Source: Tildeniella torsiva UHER 1998/13D (GTDB taxonomy: Bacteria > Cyanobacteriota > Cyanobacteriia > Phormidesmidales > Phormidesmidaceae). Taken from it: a stretch of 49,466 bases of DNA. Shown piece after piece: positions 1-8,800 of this stretch (the stretch's first letter is position 1; each line of letters begins with the position of its first letter). A program made the translations under genes and the position numbers. Under the pieces are notes generated by a model. It was not told the origin of the DNA, made no database searches, and saw only the letters and a list, made by a program, of their open reading frames with translations. The stretch spans positions 1 to 49,466 of the forward strand of contig JAHHIH010000005.1 of NCBI GenBank assembly GCA_019358835.1, in the 5' to 3' direction.

Positions 1-114
1 GATCATCAGCACGCCGAACCAGCCCACATACAGGCGGTTCTCGGTGCTGGTCACCCACTGGCAAAACTGCTCCCACAGGGAGGCGCTTTCACGCCGCTGT
101 AGAGTTGTGGTCAT
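1..114 (-). CDS. psbA: photosystem II D1 protein, N-terminal part (cut by window edge)
   Basis: The 38 codons read leftward from ATG at 114 and match the very conserved start of D1, with [10 protein letters not shown], then [20 protein letters not shown] and FGVLMI at the window edge. D1 is the photosystem II reaction-centre subunit in the thylakoid membrane; it binds the P680 chlorophylls, the manganese cluster and QB. Only the stromal N-terminus and the start of the first membrane helix are present, so the D1 isoform cannot be decided. AGGA lies about 12 bases before the start, and a good promoter sits further upstream at 190-218. Confidence 0.97.
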   Translation of the reverse strand, partial: MTTTLQRRESASLWEQFCQWVTSTENRLYVGWFGVLMI

Positions 115-189
115 AATGTATTAGTCCTTGGTATTTATCGTTCAAGGTACGCGGGCTAAATCGTGTAGATTTGTGACCCGTGTGATTAA

Positions 190-218
190 ACAATACTGCA
201 TTCATGGAGTTTTGTAAA
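190..218 (-). promoter_or_regulatory. candidate psbA promoter
   Basis: On the minus strand TTTACA (213-218) is followed after exactly 17 bases by TATTGT (190-195), a good sigma-70-type pair. It lies about 75 bases upstream of the psbA start, which would give a 5' leader of roughly 65-70 bases. TTTACA sits inside GTTTACAAAA, which resembles one half of an HLR1 (RpaB) site, but no clear second half is seen. Motif match only. Confidence 0.55.
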
Positions 219-286
219 CAAATTTTCCCCGGAAACTTAATGCGCTTGGCTCGGGGTGAGAGGATTCAGTCGTTCTGCACAATGCC

Positions 287-321
287 TCAACCCCTTGTTT
301 TCAAAGGGCTAGAGGGGTTGA
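287..321. repeat. inverted repeat between psbA and cytM
   Basis: TCAACCCCT (287-295) and AGGGGTTGA (313-321) form a perfect 9-bp inverted repeat with a 17-base loop. It lies downstream of cytM on the minus strand and could help end the cytM transcript, but no T-run follows. The rest of 219-436 shows no convincing gene; there are overlapping HIP1 octamers near 415-430. Confidence 0.45.
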
Positions 322-436
322 TGGGCTGTACGAGCATAATGAGAAGCGATCGCGCCCAGCACCAGCCCTACTCAGAATTCTCATAAAGGACTGTAACAAT
401 TGCCGGTCGTAGGGGCGATCGCGATCGCCGCTCTAA

Positions 437-826
437 CTACAGCTGCTCTAAATAGATGAGTAGGTCGGCCATATCCTGCGGTTCGGGCTGAAACTGAGGC
501 ATGGGTGGAGTTTCGCCGCTGATCACCTGCCGGATCAGGCCAACTCTAGTCTTGTGGTCAGACACACCCACCAGCTTGGGGCCAACCTCGCCAGTGGCTT
601 CAAGGCCGTGGCACACGGCGCAGTTCATTCTAAAGATTGCCTCTCCTCGGCTGCCGTTGCCGTCTAAGGAGAGCACCTGGTGGACATAGGGGTCAGATGC
701 TTGGGAATAGCGCACCGCAACAACGCTCAGCACGACGGCCATCACCAAAGCCACAGCAATCAAAGCAGCCTTTTTTAGCAGGCTGCTGAGGTCTTCGGTC
801 TGCTTGTCTAAGGTCTCTTGTGCCAA
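437..826 (-). CDS. cytM: cytochrome cM
   Basis: 129 residues. One membrane helix lies at about residues 18-40 and acts as an uncleaved anchor. A small class I cytochrome c domain follows: haem motif CAVCH at 69-73, and the likely axial Met109 in TPPMPQF. The signature DPYV...VLSLDG, the GLIRQVISGETPPMPQFQP stretch and the ending DLLIYLEQL are typical of cyanobacterial CytM. The family is a low-potential electron carrier linked to respiration and to dark or stress metabolism; its exact partner is debated. It reads in the same direction as psbA but is 320 bases upstream, so a separate transcript is likely. Confidence 0.9.
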   Translation of the reverse strand: MAQETLDKQTEDLSSLLKKAALIAVALVMAVVLSVVAVRYSQASDPYVHQVLSLDGNGSRGEAIFRMNCAVCHGLEATGEVGPKLVGVSDHKTRVGLIRQVISGETPPMPQFQPEPQDMADLLIYLEQL

Positions 827-1079
827 GGGAGGAAAGGTATCTTCAACTAAATGTTACGTACTTTTAAGAACCTAAGACCAGTTTGCCTCAGAATCTTAAG
901 GATTCTATCTGGAGGCGGTTGGATGCCAGGGCCAGGTCATGGCCACCCAACATCAGCCCTTGAGACCCTTGGCCAGGGAGGGTACCGTTAGTGGATACCA
1001 AGTTGGTTTAGCCCAAGCCCACCTATCCCCAAGACCCCATAGTCAACCCAGAGCGCCATGTCCGGTCTATCGGGGCAGC

Positions 1080-1110
1080 GGCTGCTAAGAAGCAGCCCAC
1101 CGTCTTTTTT
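1080..1110 (+). terminator. terminator-like hairpin in the ABM gene leader
   Basis: GGCTGCT (1080-1086) and AGCAGCC (1091-1097) make a 7-bp stem with loop AAGA, followed by CACCGTC and T6 (1105-1110). It lies 55 bases upstream of the ABM-domain gene and nothing is coded before it on this strand, so it may end a short leader RNA or attenuate the gene. The divergent region 827-1164 otherwise holds only the cytM and ABM promoters, which I cannot place firmly. Confidence 0.5.
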
Positions 1111-1164
1111 GCTGCTGGGGGCTTTTTTGCCGCTCGGGCCTTATCTTTCCACTACTGATTTGTC

Positions 1165-1884
1165 ATGACCTCTTCTTCTGAAAGCGTTCAGGATTCCCAA
1201 GACTCTCAGAATTCCCCTGAGGATCATTTTTACTCCACGTTTATCGTGGAATATATTGTGCCCCAGGGGCCAGAGGCAGAGGCTGTATTTCGGCGGTGGT
1301 ATGACCAGATGGTGGAGGGGGCAAGACAGTTTGAGGGCTATACCCGCGCCGATCTATGCCCCCCCTTAGAGTGTGATGATGGAGTGGTGAAGTGGTACTC
1401 CATCGTGCATTTCAGCACACCGCAGGAGCTCAACCACTGGCTGAAATCGAGCGATCGCGCCGACCTACTTGAGCAGGGGCACGACACCTTCTTGGCCTAT
1501 CGCTATAAATCGTTTACCACCGGGCTGGAGGGATGGTTTTCGAACCACACAGGCGGAGCCGAGCAGCACAGTCTCGGGCCGCCGCCCTGGAAGCAGGTGC
1601 TGGCGGTGGTGCTCGGCCTCTACCCCACGCTGATGATTCAAGGCATGGTATTTAGTGCCCTGGGGATTATGCAGGCGTGGCCCATGGCCACCTCTCTGGT
1701 GATCAACAATTTAATTACCTCATCCATTTTGACCTGGGCGATTATGCCTCGGGTCAGCCGATTTCTAAGCTTTTGGCTGCGCCCGGCCTACCGTCTCACA
1801 ACGCTGCAAACAAACTTAATTGGCGCGGGTCTGGTGTTTGCAGCCCTAGGATTTATGGCCAGTGTGTTCAATTACTTAACGTAG
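1165..1884 (+). CDS. ABM-domain membrane protein
   Basis: 239 residues. About residues 20-125 resemble the dimeric alpha-beta barrel of the antibiotic biosynthesis monooxygenase (ABM) superfamily, in the form seen in COG3224-type proteins: YSTFIVEYIVP, an arm with FEGYTRADLCPP, then a WYSIVHFST strand. After a linker three hydrophobic segments follow (about 145-168, 172-195, 212-235), which place the protein in the membrane. Function is unknown; the family name does not prove monooxygenase activity. The ATG at 1165 has no strong ribosome site. The gene ends inside a transporter remnant (1880-2041) and is followed by a terminator. Confidence 0.75.
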   Translation: MTSSSESVQDSQDSQNSPEDHFYSTFIVEYIVPQGPEAEAVFRRWYDQMVEGARQFEGYTRADLCPPLECDDGVVKWYSIVHFSTPQELNHWLKSSDRADLLEQGHDTFLAYRYKSFTTGLEGWFSNHTGGAEQHSLGPPPWKQVLAVVLGLYPTLMIQGMVFSALGIMQAWPMATSLVINNLITSSILTWAIMPRVSRFLSFWLRPAYRLTTLQTNLIGAGLVFAALGFMASVFNYLT

Positions 1885-2041
1885 AACCCCTAGCGCCATT
1901 GCCAGCGCCCCCACCCTGCTCAATCAGCCGAATCTGGCGATTCCGGCAGCGATTTACAGCCTGCTGATGTTTGTCACGGGCGGGGCCTTTGCCTGGTGGG
2001 CCACGCGGCGGGGTACAGGAGCACAAACTCCGGTGAGCTAG
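1880..2041 (+). pseudogene. remnant of a BASS-type (bile acid:sodium symporter-like) transporter
   Basis: Just past the ABM stop, another frame stays open for 53 codons and ends at TAG 2039-2041. It reads TLLNQPNLAIPAAIYSLLMF, then VTGGAFAWWATRR and a short tail. This looks like the last membrane helix and cytoplasmic tail of a bile acid:sodium symporter family carrier. It has no start codon of its own and nothing upstream belongs to it, so I read it as the 3' stump of a lost gene. The family call rests on recognition by eye of a short segment. Confidence 0.45.
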
Positions 2042-2060
2042 GGATCTTTTGCCCAGCAAA

Positions 2061-2093
2061 ATGCCCTGAGTCATAACGGCTCAGGGCATTTTT
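2061..2093. terminator. bidirectional intrinsic terminator
   Basis: ATGCCCTGAG (2061-2070) and CTCAGGGCAT (2080-2089) make a perfect 10-bp stem with a 9-base loop. A T-run follows on the plus strand and an A-run precedes it, giving T's on the minus strand. It sits between the converging ABM gene and holin-like gene and can serve both. Confidence 0.85.
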
Positions 2094-2119
2094 ATCGCAG
2101 TTTAGGCAACCTGGTTAAC

Positions 2120-2488
2120 CTAAGCGCCAACCAGCCCAACGGAGCTGAGGATGAAGTTGAGAATAGAGCTGACAATGGCCAGGGCGATCGCACCGAGAAT
2201 CGCGCTCCAGATGCCGTAGCGAAGCCGGAAGCCTTCGATCAGCCAGGCCGCCAGACCAAACACAATGATGGCCCCAATCAGCGGAATCAAACCCAGGCTA
2301 ACAATGGCGAAGAAGCCGCGCAGGGTGCTGGGAAAGAACCCCCAGACGCCGTTGAAGGCTCCAATAATAGCGCCTGCCAGCAGCGCTTTAATGGGGCTGT
2401 CAATTTCGACCCCGATGGGCGGAATCTTAGAAATAATCAGCAGGCTAATGGCCAGCACGACGACACTAATTAAAAATCCAATCAGCAT
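2120..2488 (-). CDS. phage holin family (superfamily IV-like) membrane protein
   Basis: 122 residues with four hydrophobic segments: MLIGFLISVVVLAISLLII at the N-terminus, then helices around 32-55, 60-85 and 92-118. This matches the 4-TM 'phage holin family' proteins (Mycobacterium phage holin type) that are common, chromosomal and not phage-linked in cyanobacteria. No lysis gene or other phage gene is nearby, so a holin role is not implied. A strong ribosome site, GAGGAG, lies 8 bases before the ATG. Confidence 0.75.
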   Translation of the reverse strand: MLIGFLISVVVLAISLLIISKIPPIGVEIDSPIKALLAGAIIGAFNGVWGFFPSTLRGFFAIVSLGLIPLIGAIIVFGLAAWLIEGFRLRYGIWSAILGAIALAIVSSILNFILSSVGLVGA

Positions 2489-2705
2489 TGGCGTTTCTCC
2501 TCACACAGGTAAACGATGGGGTTTCTCGAACAGACGGCCAGTTGCCTGAGACCCTCCGCAACTGGAATTATCGGTCATAGAGTAGCATTTGCTACGGTTT
2601 TTCGCTTCTTCGAGGGAAAGGTTGGGCTAAGACAACGCTTTAGGCGGGTTTTAACCCTCTAGAGCACCTAATCTAACGCTATCTATACCATGAGCCCGGA
2701 GCCGG

Positions 2706-3236
2706 CTAGACCACCAGCCCTAGGGCAGCGGTCATTTTGTTGAGCACATCGCTCTCTTTGTCGCTGATGCGGCTGGAGCCGATGCCCAAAAGCCCGCCCT
2801 CTCGATGGGCTTCGGCGACCTTGGTGGCCACGCTCACCAGCCACTGCTTGAGTTCACCGGCCTGCACCCCAGTCACCTTGGCATCTAAAATGGCCGAGAC
2901 CTTTTGCAGATGGGCGATCGCATAGTCGCGCCCTTCCTTAGAGCTTTTGAAGGTTTGCATCAGGCCCAGTAGTTCAAACTGCTTCTTGAGCAGCAGTTGC
3001 TCCCCAGCCAGGGGGTCAGCGGCATCGAGTTCGGCAATGCCGCTGATCAGCGTCGGGGCCAGGTCGCCCACGGCATCGCTCTGCTGAATCGCTTCGGCCA
3101 CGATGGCGACCCCAGATTTAACCTCTTGCAAGAACAAAATTGGGTCTACCCGATCGGCCAGGCAAACGCCCATCACGGCCTGCATTGGAGCCTGAAGCAG
3201 CGCTGACCATTCTTCGGGGGTAAAATTTTCTCGCAT
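2706..3236 (-). CDS. conserved protein of unknown function, alpha-helical
   Basis: 176 residues, no signal peptide or membrane helix. The start, FTPEEWSALLQAPMQAVMGV, and the end, SRISDKESDVLNKMTAALGL, resemble a group of unnamed bacterial proteins that I cannot assign to a function. The sequence looks helical throughout, with regularly spaced Leu/Ala. It stands alone between a holin-like gene and a DMT exporter, and a 217-base gap without a gene lies downstream (2489-2705). Confidence 0.65.
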   Translation of the reverse strand: MRENFTPEEWSALLQAPMQAVMGVCLADRVDPILFLQEVKSGVAIVAEAIQQSDAVGDLAPTLISGIAELDAADPLAGEQLLLKKQFELLGLMQTFKSSKEGRDYAIAHLQKVSAILDAKVTGVQAGELKQWLVSVATKVAEAHREGGLLGIGSSRISDKESDVLNKMTAALGLVV

Positions 3237-3373
3237 AAAAGCGCCCTATTTTAGTGGCTTAAGGTATGCCTAACCATATCGGCAAAATATATGAAAAACC
3301 TAAGGTTCCCTAGGGCCTAGGGTGGGTTGAATTGAAGGACAAATTTGCCGGTGAGATCCTACGAGCTTTGCCC

Positions 3374-4237
3374 ATGGCCCGCGCTAAATCAGCCCTGATT
3401 CAGGTGCATACTTCAGTATTTTTGTTTGGCTTGTCGGGGCTATTTGGCAAGTTTTTAGCGCTGCCCGCTACGGTCATTGTGCTGGGTCGTACCGGGTTTG
3501 CCGCCCTGGCCTTAGGACTGGTGCTGACCCTAGGCCAACAATCGGCCTATTTGAGAACCGGCAAAGCCTGGCTGGGGATGGGGCTGCTCGGCGTACTCCT
3601 GGCCTTCCACTGGGTGAGCTTTTTTCTCAGTATTCAGCTGGCGACGGTGGCGGTGGGGCTACTGACGTTTTCGAGTTTTCCCGTGTTTGTGACGGTGCTG
3701 GAGCCACTGCTGTTTAAGACCCCGTGGCGCTGGCGAGACGGCGCGATCGCCGCCTTAGTCGTGCTCGGCGTTGCCCTGGTGATTCCTGAATACCGGCTGG
3801 GATCGGCGACGACTCTGGGAGCGGGTTGGGGTTTGCTGTCGGGGCTGTCGTTTGCGCTGCTGCAATTGCTCAATAAGGGCTACCGGCAGCGCTACTCGGC
3901 GGCGGCGATCGCCTTTTATCAAAACCTGTTTGCCTGCCTCAGCCTGCTGGTGGTCGCGCCTGTCGCGGGTCTAACTCTGACCCCTGGAGAAGTTGGGCTG
4001 CTGCTGATGCTAGGGGTGCTGTGTACGGCCCTGGCCCACACATTATTTATAGACAGCCTGGCGGTGCTGCGCACCCAAACCGCCAGCGTGGTCAGTTCTC
4101 TAGAGCCGGTCTATGGCATTGCCCTGGCGGCCCTGCTGCTGGGCGAAGTGCCCACACTGCGAACGCTGGTGGGGGGCGCGGTGGTGTTGGGCACCACGGT
4201 CTGGGCTAGCTGGCCCGAACGATCGCCGACAGACTGA
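3374..4237 (+). CDS. EamA/DMT-family transporter
   Basis: 287 residues from ATG 3374, with about ten membrane helices in two homologous halves (the EamA fold). Features include HTSVFLFGLSGLFGKFL in helix 1, a second half starting near LGAGWGLLSGLSFALLQLL, and LEPVYGIALAALLLGE near the end, which is typical for this family. Substrates range over amino acids and other metabolites and cannot be told here. The frame is open to a TTG at 3332, but starting at 3374 puts the first helix about ten residues from the N-terminus, as usual. A long inverted repeat follows the stop. Confidence 0.85.
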   Translation: MARAKSALIQVHTSVFLFGLSGLFGKFLALPATVIVLGRTGFAALALGLVLTLGQQSAYLRTGKAWLGMGLLGVLLAFHWVSFFLSIQLATVAVGLLTFSSFPVFVTVLEPLLFKTPWRWRDGAIAALVVLGVALVIPEYRLGSATTLGAGWGLLSGLSFALLQLLNKGYRQRYSAAAIAFYQNLFACLSLLVVAPVAGLTLTPGEVGLLLMLGVLCTALAHTLFIDSLAVLRTQTASVVSSLEPVYGIALAALLLGEVPTLRTLVGGAVVLGTTVWASWPERSPTD

Positions 4238-4262
4238 GGCTAAGCGGCCACAAATTTTGGCT

Positions 4263-4340
4263 GCCCCTGAGTTGGGGCCAGCAACCCCGTTGAGGAGCGA
4301 TCGCCACAGCAGTCACCCTCTTTGGCCTCAACTCAGGGGC
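4263..4340. repeat. 18-bp imperfect inverted repeat after the DMT gene
   Basis: GCCCCTGAGTTGGGGCCA (4263-4280) and TGGCCTCAACTCAGGGGC (4323-4340) pair with a single mismatch across a 42-base loop that contains a HIP1 octamer. No T-run follows. It may protect or end the DMT transcript, or be the end of a small non-coding repeat element. Confidence 0.5.
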
Positions 4341-4413
4341 GACCTATGCCTAACCGTTATTGTCAATCCCCGTGAGCCTTTCAAGGATTCTGTCGGCAGT
4401 TTTCAAACGAACT

Positions 4414-4476
4414 CTTAACCTCAGATTAATCTATAAAAAATCTTTTATTAATGTTCGCTTGACCTTCTCTTGAAGG
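4414..4476 (+). promoter_or_regulatory. extended Pho box of the pst operon
   Basis: Six octamers lie exactly 11 bases apart: CTTAACCT (4414), ATTAATCT (4425), AAAAATCT (4436), ATTAATGT (4447), CTTGACCT (4458) and CTTGAAGG (4469), each separated by 3 bases. This is the cyanobacterial Pho box layout (PyTTAAPyPy(T/A) with 3-base spacers), where the SphR/PhoB response regulator binds in phosphate starvation. The first, second and fifth match best. GATTAT at 4485-4490 is a possible -10. A leader of about 320 bases with no recognised element separates it from pstS. Confidence 0.85.
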
Positions 4477-4813
4477 AGATACCCGATTATTGTACCGGGC
4501 ATGAAATGCACGTTGGTGGATAGTGCATTTAAGCATAGCTAAAACTGCTAAAGGTTATCTATGGTAACCCAAACGCTATTGCTTAGCCCAGTTTACAGAT
4601 AGGCAAAGGCTGCCTTTTGCGGCATCCCATAGGTGATACAGTGTCCACAGAACCCTTAGTAAACGCACATTTTTGTCTACCACAAAGCCCATTGGTGCGT
4701 TTGATAGTTTGAGCCTCAAAGCAATTGACAAAGGTTCTAATTATCTGGGTCAATGTAGCTGCAAGTTTGCCGAATAAGTTCGTTAAAGCATTGGATTTGG
4801 AGTTAGAAGAATC

Positions 4814-5857
4814 ATGGTTTTGAATAAGAAGCTGTTGCGGGTAGGCTATTCCTCCGCACTGGTAGCAATGATGGCTAGTCTGGCAGCTTGCGGCGGTGGC
4901 TCTCAAACCGCAACTCCCGATGCCGACACCGAAATGGCGGCTGGATCTGATCTATCTGGAACAGTTTTGGTAGACGGTTCTAGCACGGTCTTTCCTGTTT
5001 CTGAAGCCATGGCTGAAGAGTTTGGCGCAGCAAATCCTGGCGTAGCGGTCACCGTTGGCGTGTCGGGTACTGGCGGCGGCTTCAAAAAGTTTTGCGCTGG
5101 CGAAACTGACATTACCGGTGCCTCTCGCCCCATCAGCCAGGAAGAAATTGATCTCTGTGCTCAGGCCGGCATCGAATATATTGAGCTGCCCATTGCTCTT
5201 GATGGTCTCACGGTGGTGGTCAGTCCCGAGAATGACTTTGCCGAGTGCCTCACCACTGACGAACTGCTAACAATGTGGGAGCCTGATGCCCAAGATAAGA
5301 TCAAAAACTGGAATCAGGTTCGCGCTGACTTCCCCGATGCGCCTTTGGGCCTCTATGGCCCAGGCACCGATTCAGGTACCTACGACTTCTTTATGGATGC
5401 GATCGGTGCCGATGGTGAAAGCCGTGGTGACTATACTGCCAGCGAAGATGACAACGTCATTGTGCAAGGTGTGAGCGGCGACGCCAACGGCCTCGGCTTC
5501 TTTGGTCTTGCCTACTTCACCGAGAATCAAGACAAATTGAAAGCTGTGGCCATCGACAGCGGCAACGGCACCTGCGTAGAACCCAGCGCTGAAACCGTTG
5601 CCGACGGCACCTACGTGCCCCTCGCCCGGCCTGAGTTCATCTACGTTAAGCAGTCAGTGGCTGAAGACCCTGCGATCGCGGCCTTTGTCAATTTCTACAT
5701 CTCCCCCGACAATGCAGGCTTGGTGGATGAAGTTGGCTACGTCCAACTGCCCGAAGAGGTCAATGAAAAGGTTATCAGTCGCTTTGAGAACAAAACCGTA
5801 GGCAGTGTGTTTGAAGGCAAAGGCTCCATTGGCGTCAAGCTTGAAGAAGTGCTCTAA
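4814..5857 (+). CDS. pstS: phosphate ABC transporter substrate-binding lipoprotein (PstS/SphX)
   Basis: 347 residues. The N-terminus is a lipoprotein signal with lipobox LAAC and the lipidated Cys at residue 26. A PBP-like fold follows with phosphate-binding motifs [31 protein letters not shown] and [12 protein letters not shown], matching the Thr/Ser-rich anion loops of PstS; the length suits the SphX-type cyanobacterial proteins. It captures phosphate in the periplasm and hands it to PstC/PstA. It is the first gene of the operon behind the Pho box, and a hairpin after its stop suggests it is made in excess over the permease. Confidence 0.95.
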   Translation: MVLNKKLLRVGYSSALVAMMASLAACGGGSQTATPDADTEMAAGSDLSGTVLVDGSSTVFPVSEAMAEEFGAANPGVAVTVGVSGTGGGFKKFCAGETDITGASRPISQEEIDLCAQAGIEYIELPIALDGLTVVVSPENDFAECLTTDELLTMWEPDAQDKIKNWNQVRADFPDAPLGLYGPGTDSGTYDFFMDAIGADGESRGDYTASEDDNVIVQGVSGDANGLGFFGLAYFTENQDKLKAVAIDSGNGTCVEPSAETVADGTYVPLARPEFIYVKQSVAEDPAIAAFVNFYISPDNAGLVDEVGYVQLPEEVNEKVISRFENKTVGSVFEGKGSIGVKLEEVL

Positions 5858-5915
5858 GCCCACCGATTAAACGCCCTCTGGCTTAGCCTTCCAAGGTTGA
5901 GCCCATCGAGTTCCT

Positions 5916-5947
5916 GGGGGCCAGCATTGACTGGTCCCTTATTTTTT
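5916..5947 (+). terminator. attenuator-like hairpin between pstS and pstC
   Basis: GGGGGCCAG (5916-5924) pairs with CTGGTCCCT (5931-5939) using two G-T pairs, with loop CATTGA, and is followed by TATTTTTT (5940-5947). This is a moderate intrinsic terminator inside the operon, 13 bases before the pstC start. A partial stop here would keep the binding protein more abundant than the membrane parts. Confidence 0.65.
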
Positions 5948-5960
5948 AGAGTTCTGTATC

Positions 5961-6896
5961 ATGACGACAAACTCTTTACCGCCCGATCCAAATAACCTCT
6001 GGCGGCCCAACCGAGGGCTCAACAAACGGGTTGAACAGGCCGTTATTTGGCTATTTGGCCTGTTTGCTCTCATTTCCGTCGCTACCACCTTCGGTATTGT
6101 TCTCTCCCTGCTGTTTGAGACCGTAGAATTCTTCAAAGACGTTCCCCTGTGGAACTTCTTAACCGATAGACAGTGGACTCCCCTGTTCTCAAACCCGCAG
6201 TTCGGCATTCTGGTGCTGCTGAGCGCCACCTTTTTAACCTCGCTGATTGCCTTACTCGTAGCCGTTCCCCTGGGCCTGCTGTCGGCTATCTACCTCAGCG
6301 AGTACGCCTCTCCTAAACTGCGTAAGTGGCTCAAGCCCGCCCTAGAAATTTTGGCGGGGGTGCCCACGGTGGTCTATGGCTACTTTGCGCTGCTGCTGGT
6401 CACGCCCTTTCTCCAGGTGTTTCTTCCTCAGCTGGGCGGCTTTAACGCCTTGAGTGCAGGCATCGTTATGGGCATTGCCATCACGCCGCTAATTGCCTCC
6501 CTGAGTGAAGACGCTATTTACGCTGTCCCTGGAGCCCTCAGAGATGGCTCCTACGCCTTGGGTCTCACCAAGCGAGAGACGATTTTTGGAGTGGTGCTGC
6601 CCGCTGCCCTCTCGGGTATTGTGGCCTCAGTGATTTTGGCGGTTTCTCGGGCCGTAGGCGAGACGATGATTGTTGCCCTGGCAGCGGGGCAAAACCCTCG
6701 CCTGGGGCTGAATCCTTTTGTGCCGGTCATGACCATGACGGCCTACATTGTGCAGGTCAGCCTGGGCGATACTCCCGCTGGCTCCATTGCCTTCAAATCC
6801 ATCTTTGCGGTAGGGATGACGCTGTTTTTGCTCACCCTGGTGTTTAACATCATTAGCTTCTGGTTTGTTCGCAAGTTTCGGGAGACCTACGAATGA
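5961..6896 (+). CDS. pstC: phosphate ABC transporter permease PstC
   Basis: 311 residues with about six membrane helices, the first at residues 28-52. The permease-family motif that contacts the ATPase lies in [26 protein letters not shown], followed by [16 protein letters not shown], which is diagnostic of PstC/PstA. It forms the membrane channel with PstA in the plasma membrane. Its last four bases overlap the pstA start (ATGA), so the two are translationally coupled. Confidence 0.95.
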   Translation: MTTNSLPPDPNNLWRPNRGLNKRVEQAVIWLFGLFALISVATTFGIVLSLLFETVEFFKDVPLWNFLTDRQWTPLFSNPQFGILVLLSATFLTSLIALLVAVPLGLLSAIYLSEYASPKLRKWLKPALEILAGVPTVVYGYFALLLVTPFLQVFLPQLGGFNALSAGIVMGIAITPLIASLSEDAIYAVPGALRDGSYALGLTKRETIFGVVLPAALSGIVASVILAVSRAVGETMIVALAAGQNPRLGLNPFVPVMTMTAYIVQVSLGDTPAGSIAFKSIFAVGMTLFLLTLVFNIISFWFVRKFRETYE

Positions 6897-7825
6897 CGCC
6901 CCTATCGTCTCAAGCCACCCCCCTCGACGCCGGTTGGGATATTGAGCAGAAACAGGTGCTCAAGGCCCTGGATCGACGCCAAGGTATTGATAAGGGGTTT
7001 TCGTGGCTGGCCCTCTTAGCCGTGATTTTTTCGCTGTTTGTGCTGGTGGTGCTGCTCGTTGACATACTCATCGACGGTGTACCCGTGCTTAGCTGGAATT
7101 TTCTCACCAGCTTTCCCTCCAGAAGGCCTGAGGCGGCTGGCATTGTATCGGCCCTGGTCGGCACCATCTGGGTCATGGTGCTGGTGGCGCTGTTTACCTT
7201 CCCCATTGGGGTCGGGGCCGGTATTTTTCTCGAAGAGTTCGTGCCCGATAGCCTGATTGCCAAAGCGGTTGAGATCAACATTTCTAACCTGGCTGGCGTA
7301 CCCTCAATTATCTACGGTTTGCTGGGCCTACAGGTCTTTGTGCGCATTCTGTTTCCGATCACTCAGGGGCGCAGTGTTTTGTCGGGGGCACTCACCCTGG
7401 CCCTGCTGGTGTTGCCCATTGTCATCATCGCCACCCGCGAATCTCTAAGGTCTATTCCTGGCAGTTTGCGCCAGGCAGGCTTTGCCCTCGGTGCCACCCG
7501 CTGGCAGGTGATTCGCTCCCACGTGTTTCCCCTGGCGCTGCCGGGCATTTTAACTGGGGTGATTTTAGCCCTGTCTCGGGCCATTGGCGAAACCGCTCCC
7601 CTGATTACTATTGGGGCGCTCACCTACATTCCCTTCTTGCCAGAGCTGTCGCTGAGGGGGTTACAGAGTCCGTTCACGGTTCTGCCCATTCAGATCTTCA
7701 ACTGGGTATCTCGACCTCAGGCCGATTTCCATGCCCTGGCGGCGGGGGCCATCATCGTACTGATGGTAATTTTGTTACTGATGAATGCCACCGCTATCTA
7801 TCTGCGGAATCGCTTTCAGAAGTAG
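6893..7825 (+). CDS. pstA: phosphate ABC transporter permease PstA
   Basis: 310 residues with about six membrane helices. It has the PstA signature [20 protein letters not shown], followed by the coupling segment [18 protein letters not shown] and [16 protein letters not shown]. It starts inside the pstC stop (overlap of 4 bases) and pairs with PstC to form the phosphate channel. pstB follows after 40 bases. Confidence 0.95.
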   Translation: MTPLSSQATPLDAGWDIEQKQVLKALDRRQGIDKGFSWLALLAVIFSLFVLVVLLVDILIDGVPVLSWNFLTSFPSRRPEAAGIVSALVGTIWVMVLVALFTFPIGVGAGIFLEEFVPDSLIAKAVEINISNLAGVPSIIYGLLGLQVFVRILFPITQGRSVLSGALTLALLVLPIVIIATRESLRSIPGSLRQAGFALGATRWQVIRSHVFPLALPGILTGVILALSRAIGETAPLITIGALTYIPFLPELSLRGLQSPFTVLPIQIFNWVSRPQADFHALAAGAIIVLMVILLLMNATAIYLRNRFQK

Positions 7826-7865
7826 GGTTAGCGCGAGTTTTTTAGTTGCAGCGTAGAGTAACGTC

Positions 7866-8672
7866 ATGACTTCACAATCTGTCAGTCCAGTTGCCACTGA
7901 GGCTGCCTTACGGGCCAAGAATGTCAGTGTGTACTACGGGTCAGCCCTGGCGGTACGGGATGTCAATCTTGATATTTTCAAGCATGAGATCACCGCGTTT
8001 ATTGGCCCCTCGGGCTGTGGAAAGAGCACCCTCCTGCGCTGCTTTAACCGCACCAATGACCTCATCCCTGGGGCGCGGGTGGAGGGTAAGGCGATGTTTC
8101 ACGGCACCGATCTATACGCCAAAGATATTGATCCGGTTTACGTGCGTCGCCGCATTGGCATGGTGTTTCAAAAGCCCAACCCGTTTACCAAATCGATTTA
8201 CGAGAATATTGCCTTTGCCGCTCGCATCAACGGTTACAAGGGTGATATGGATGAGTTGGTGGAAAATTCCCTTCGGCGGGCGGCCCTGTGGGACGAGGTC
8301 AAAGACAAGCTGAGGCAAAGCGGCCTTTCTCTGTCAGGTGGGCAGCAGCAGCGTCTCTGCATTGCCCGCACGATCGCCATTGAGCCCGAAGTGATTTTGA
8401 TGGATGAGCCCTGCTCAGCCCTCGACCCAATCTCGACCCTCCAGATCGAAGAGCTGATGAAGGAGCTAGAAAGCCGCTACACCATCGTCATCGTCACCCA
8501 CAACATGCAGCAGGCGTCGCGGATTTCTGACAAGACGGCGTTCTTCAATGCCGAGGCCACTGAGTCCGGCAACAAGGTAGGTTATCTGGTGGAATACGGG
8601 GACACGGAGCAAATTTTCAACGATCCCAGAGAACAGGCGACCCAAGATTATGTTTCGGGCCGATTTGGTTAA
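7866..8672 (+). CDS. pstB: phosphate ABC transporter ATP-binding protein PstB
   Basis: 268 residues, the usual PstB length. Walker [10 protein letters not shown] is at about 47-55, the Q-loop lies in [19 protein letters not shown], the signature is LSGGQQQRL, Walker B is [13 protein letters not shown] and the switch His is in [11 protein letters not shown]. The [10 protein letters not shown] and [15 protein letters not shown] segments are specific to PstB. It powers phosphate import from the cytoplasmic side. It ends the operon: no phoU follows, and a strong terminator lies 52 bases on. Confidence 0.97.
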   Translation: MTSQSVSPVATEAALRAKNVSVYYGSALAVRDVNLDIFKHEITAFIGPSGCGKSTLLRCFNRTNDLIPGARVEGKAMFHGTDLYAKDIDPVYVRRRIGMVFQKPNPFTKSIYENIAFAARINGYKGDMDELVENSLRRAALWDEVKDKLRQSGLSLSGGQQQRLCIARTIAIEPEVILMDEPCSALDPISTLQIEELMKELESRYTIVIVTHNMQQASRISDKTAFFNAEATESGNKVGYLVEYGDTEQIFNDPREQATQDYVSGRFG

Positions 8673-8724
8673 TTGAAGCTGCTTTGGGCTTTCCCATGAG
8701 CCTGCTGAATTCAACGTCAGAGTT

Positions 8725-8762
8725 CGGTGCGTCATTACCTCGCGTGACGCACCGGACCTTTT
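8725..8762 (+). terminator. pst operon terminator
   Basis: CGGTGCGTCA (8725-8734) and TGACGCACCG (8745-8754) make a perfect 10-bp stem, extendable by three pairs including one G-T, with a 10-base loop and TTTT at 8759-8762. It lies 52 bases after the pstB stop. Confidence 0.8.
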
Positions 8763-8800
8763 AGTACACCTACCTGACCGCTAAGTCAGGTAGGTGTACT
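8763..8800. repeat. 16-bp perfect palindrome spanning the speA stop codon
   Basis: AGTACACCTACCTGAC (8763-8778) and GTCAGGTAGGTGTACT (8785-8800) pair perfectly around the 6-base loop CGCTAA, which holds part of the speA stop (8781-8783). The last codons of speA form one arm. Neither strand has a T-run next to it, so it is more likely a 3'-end stabiliser or processing site than a simple intrinsic terminator. Confidence 0.75.

Noticed and set aside
204..386. 60-codon open frame between psbA and cytM
   Set aside because: It crosses the psbA promoter and an inverted repeat and has no protein-like pattern or ribosome site.
2120..2488. Prophage signal from the holin-like gene
   Set aside because: No integrase, capsid, lysin or att repeat nearby; these holin-family proteins are ordinary chromosomal genes in cyanobacteria.
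2570..2600. Hairpin GTAGC/GCTAC followed by T's
   Set aside because: The stem is only 5 bp and it points away from both flanking minus-strand genes, so it is unlikely to be a terminator.
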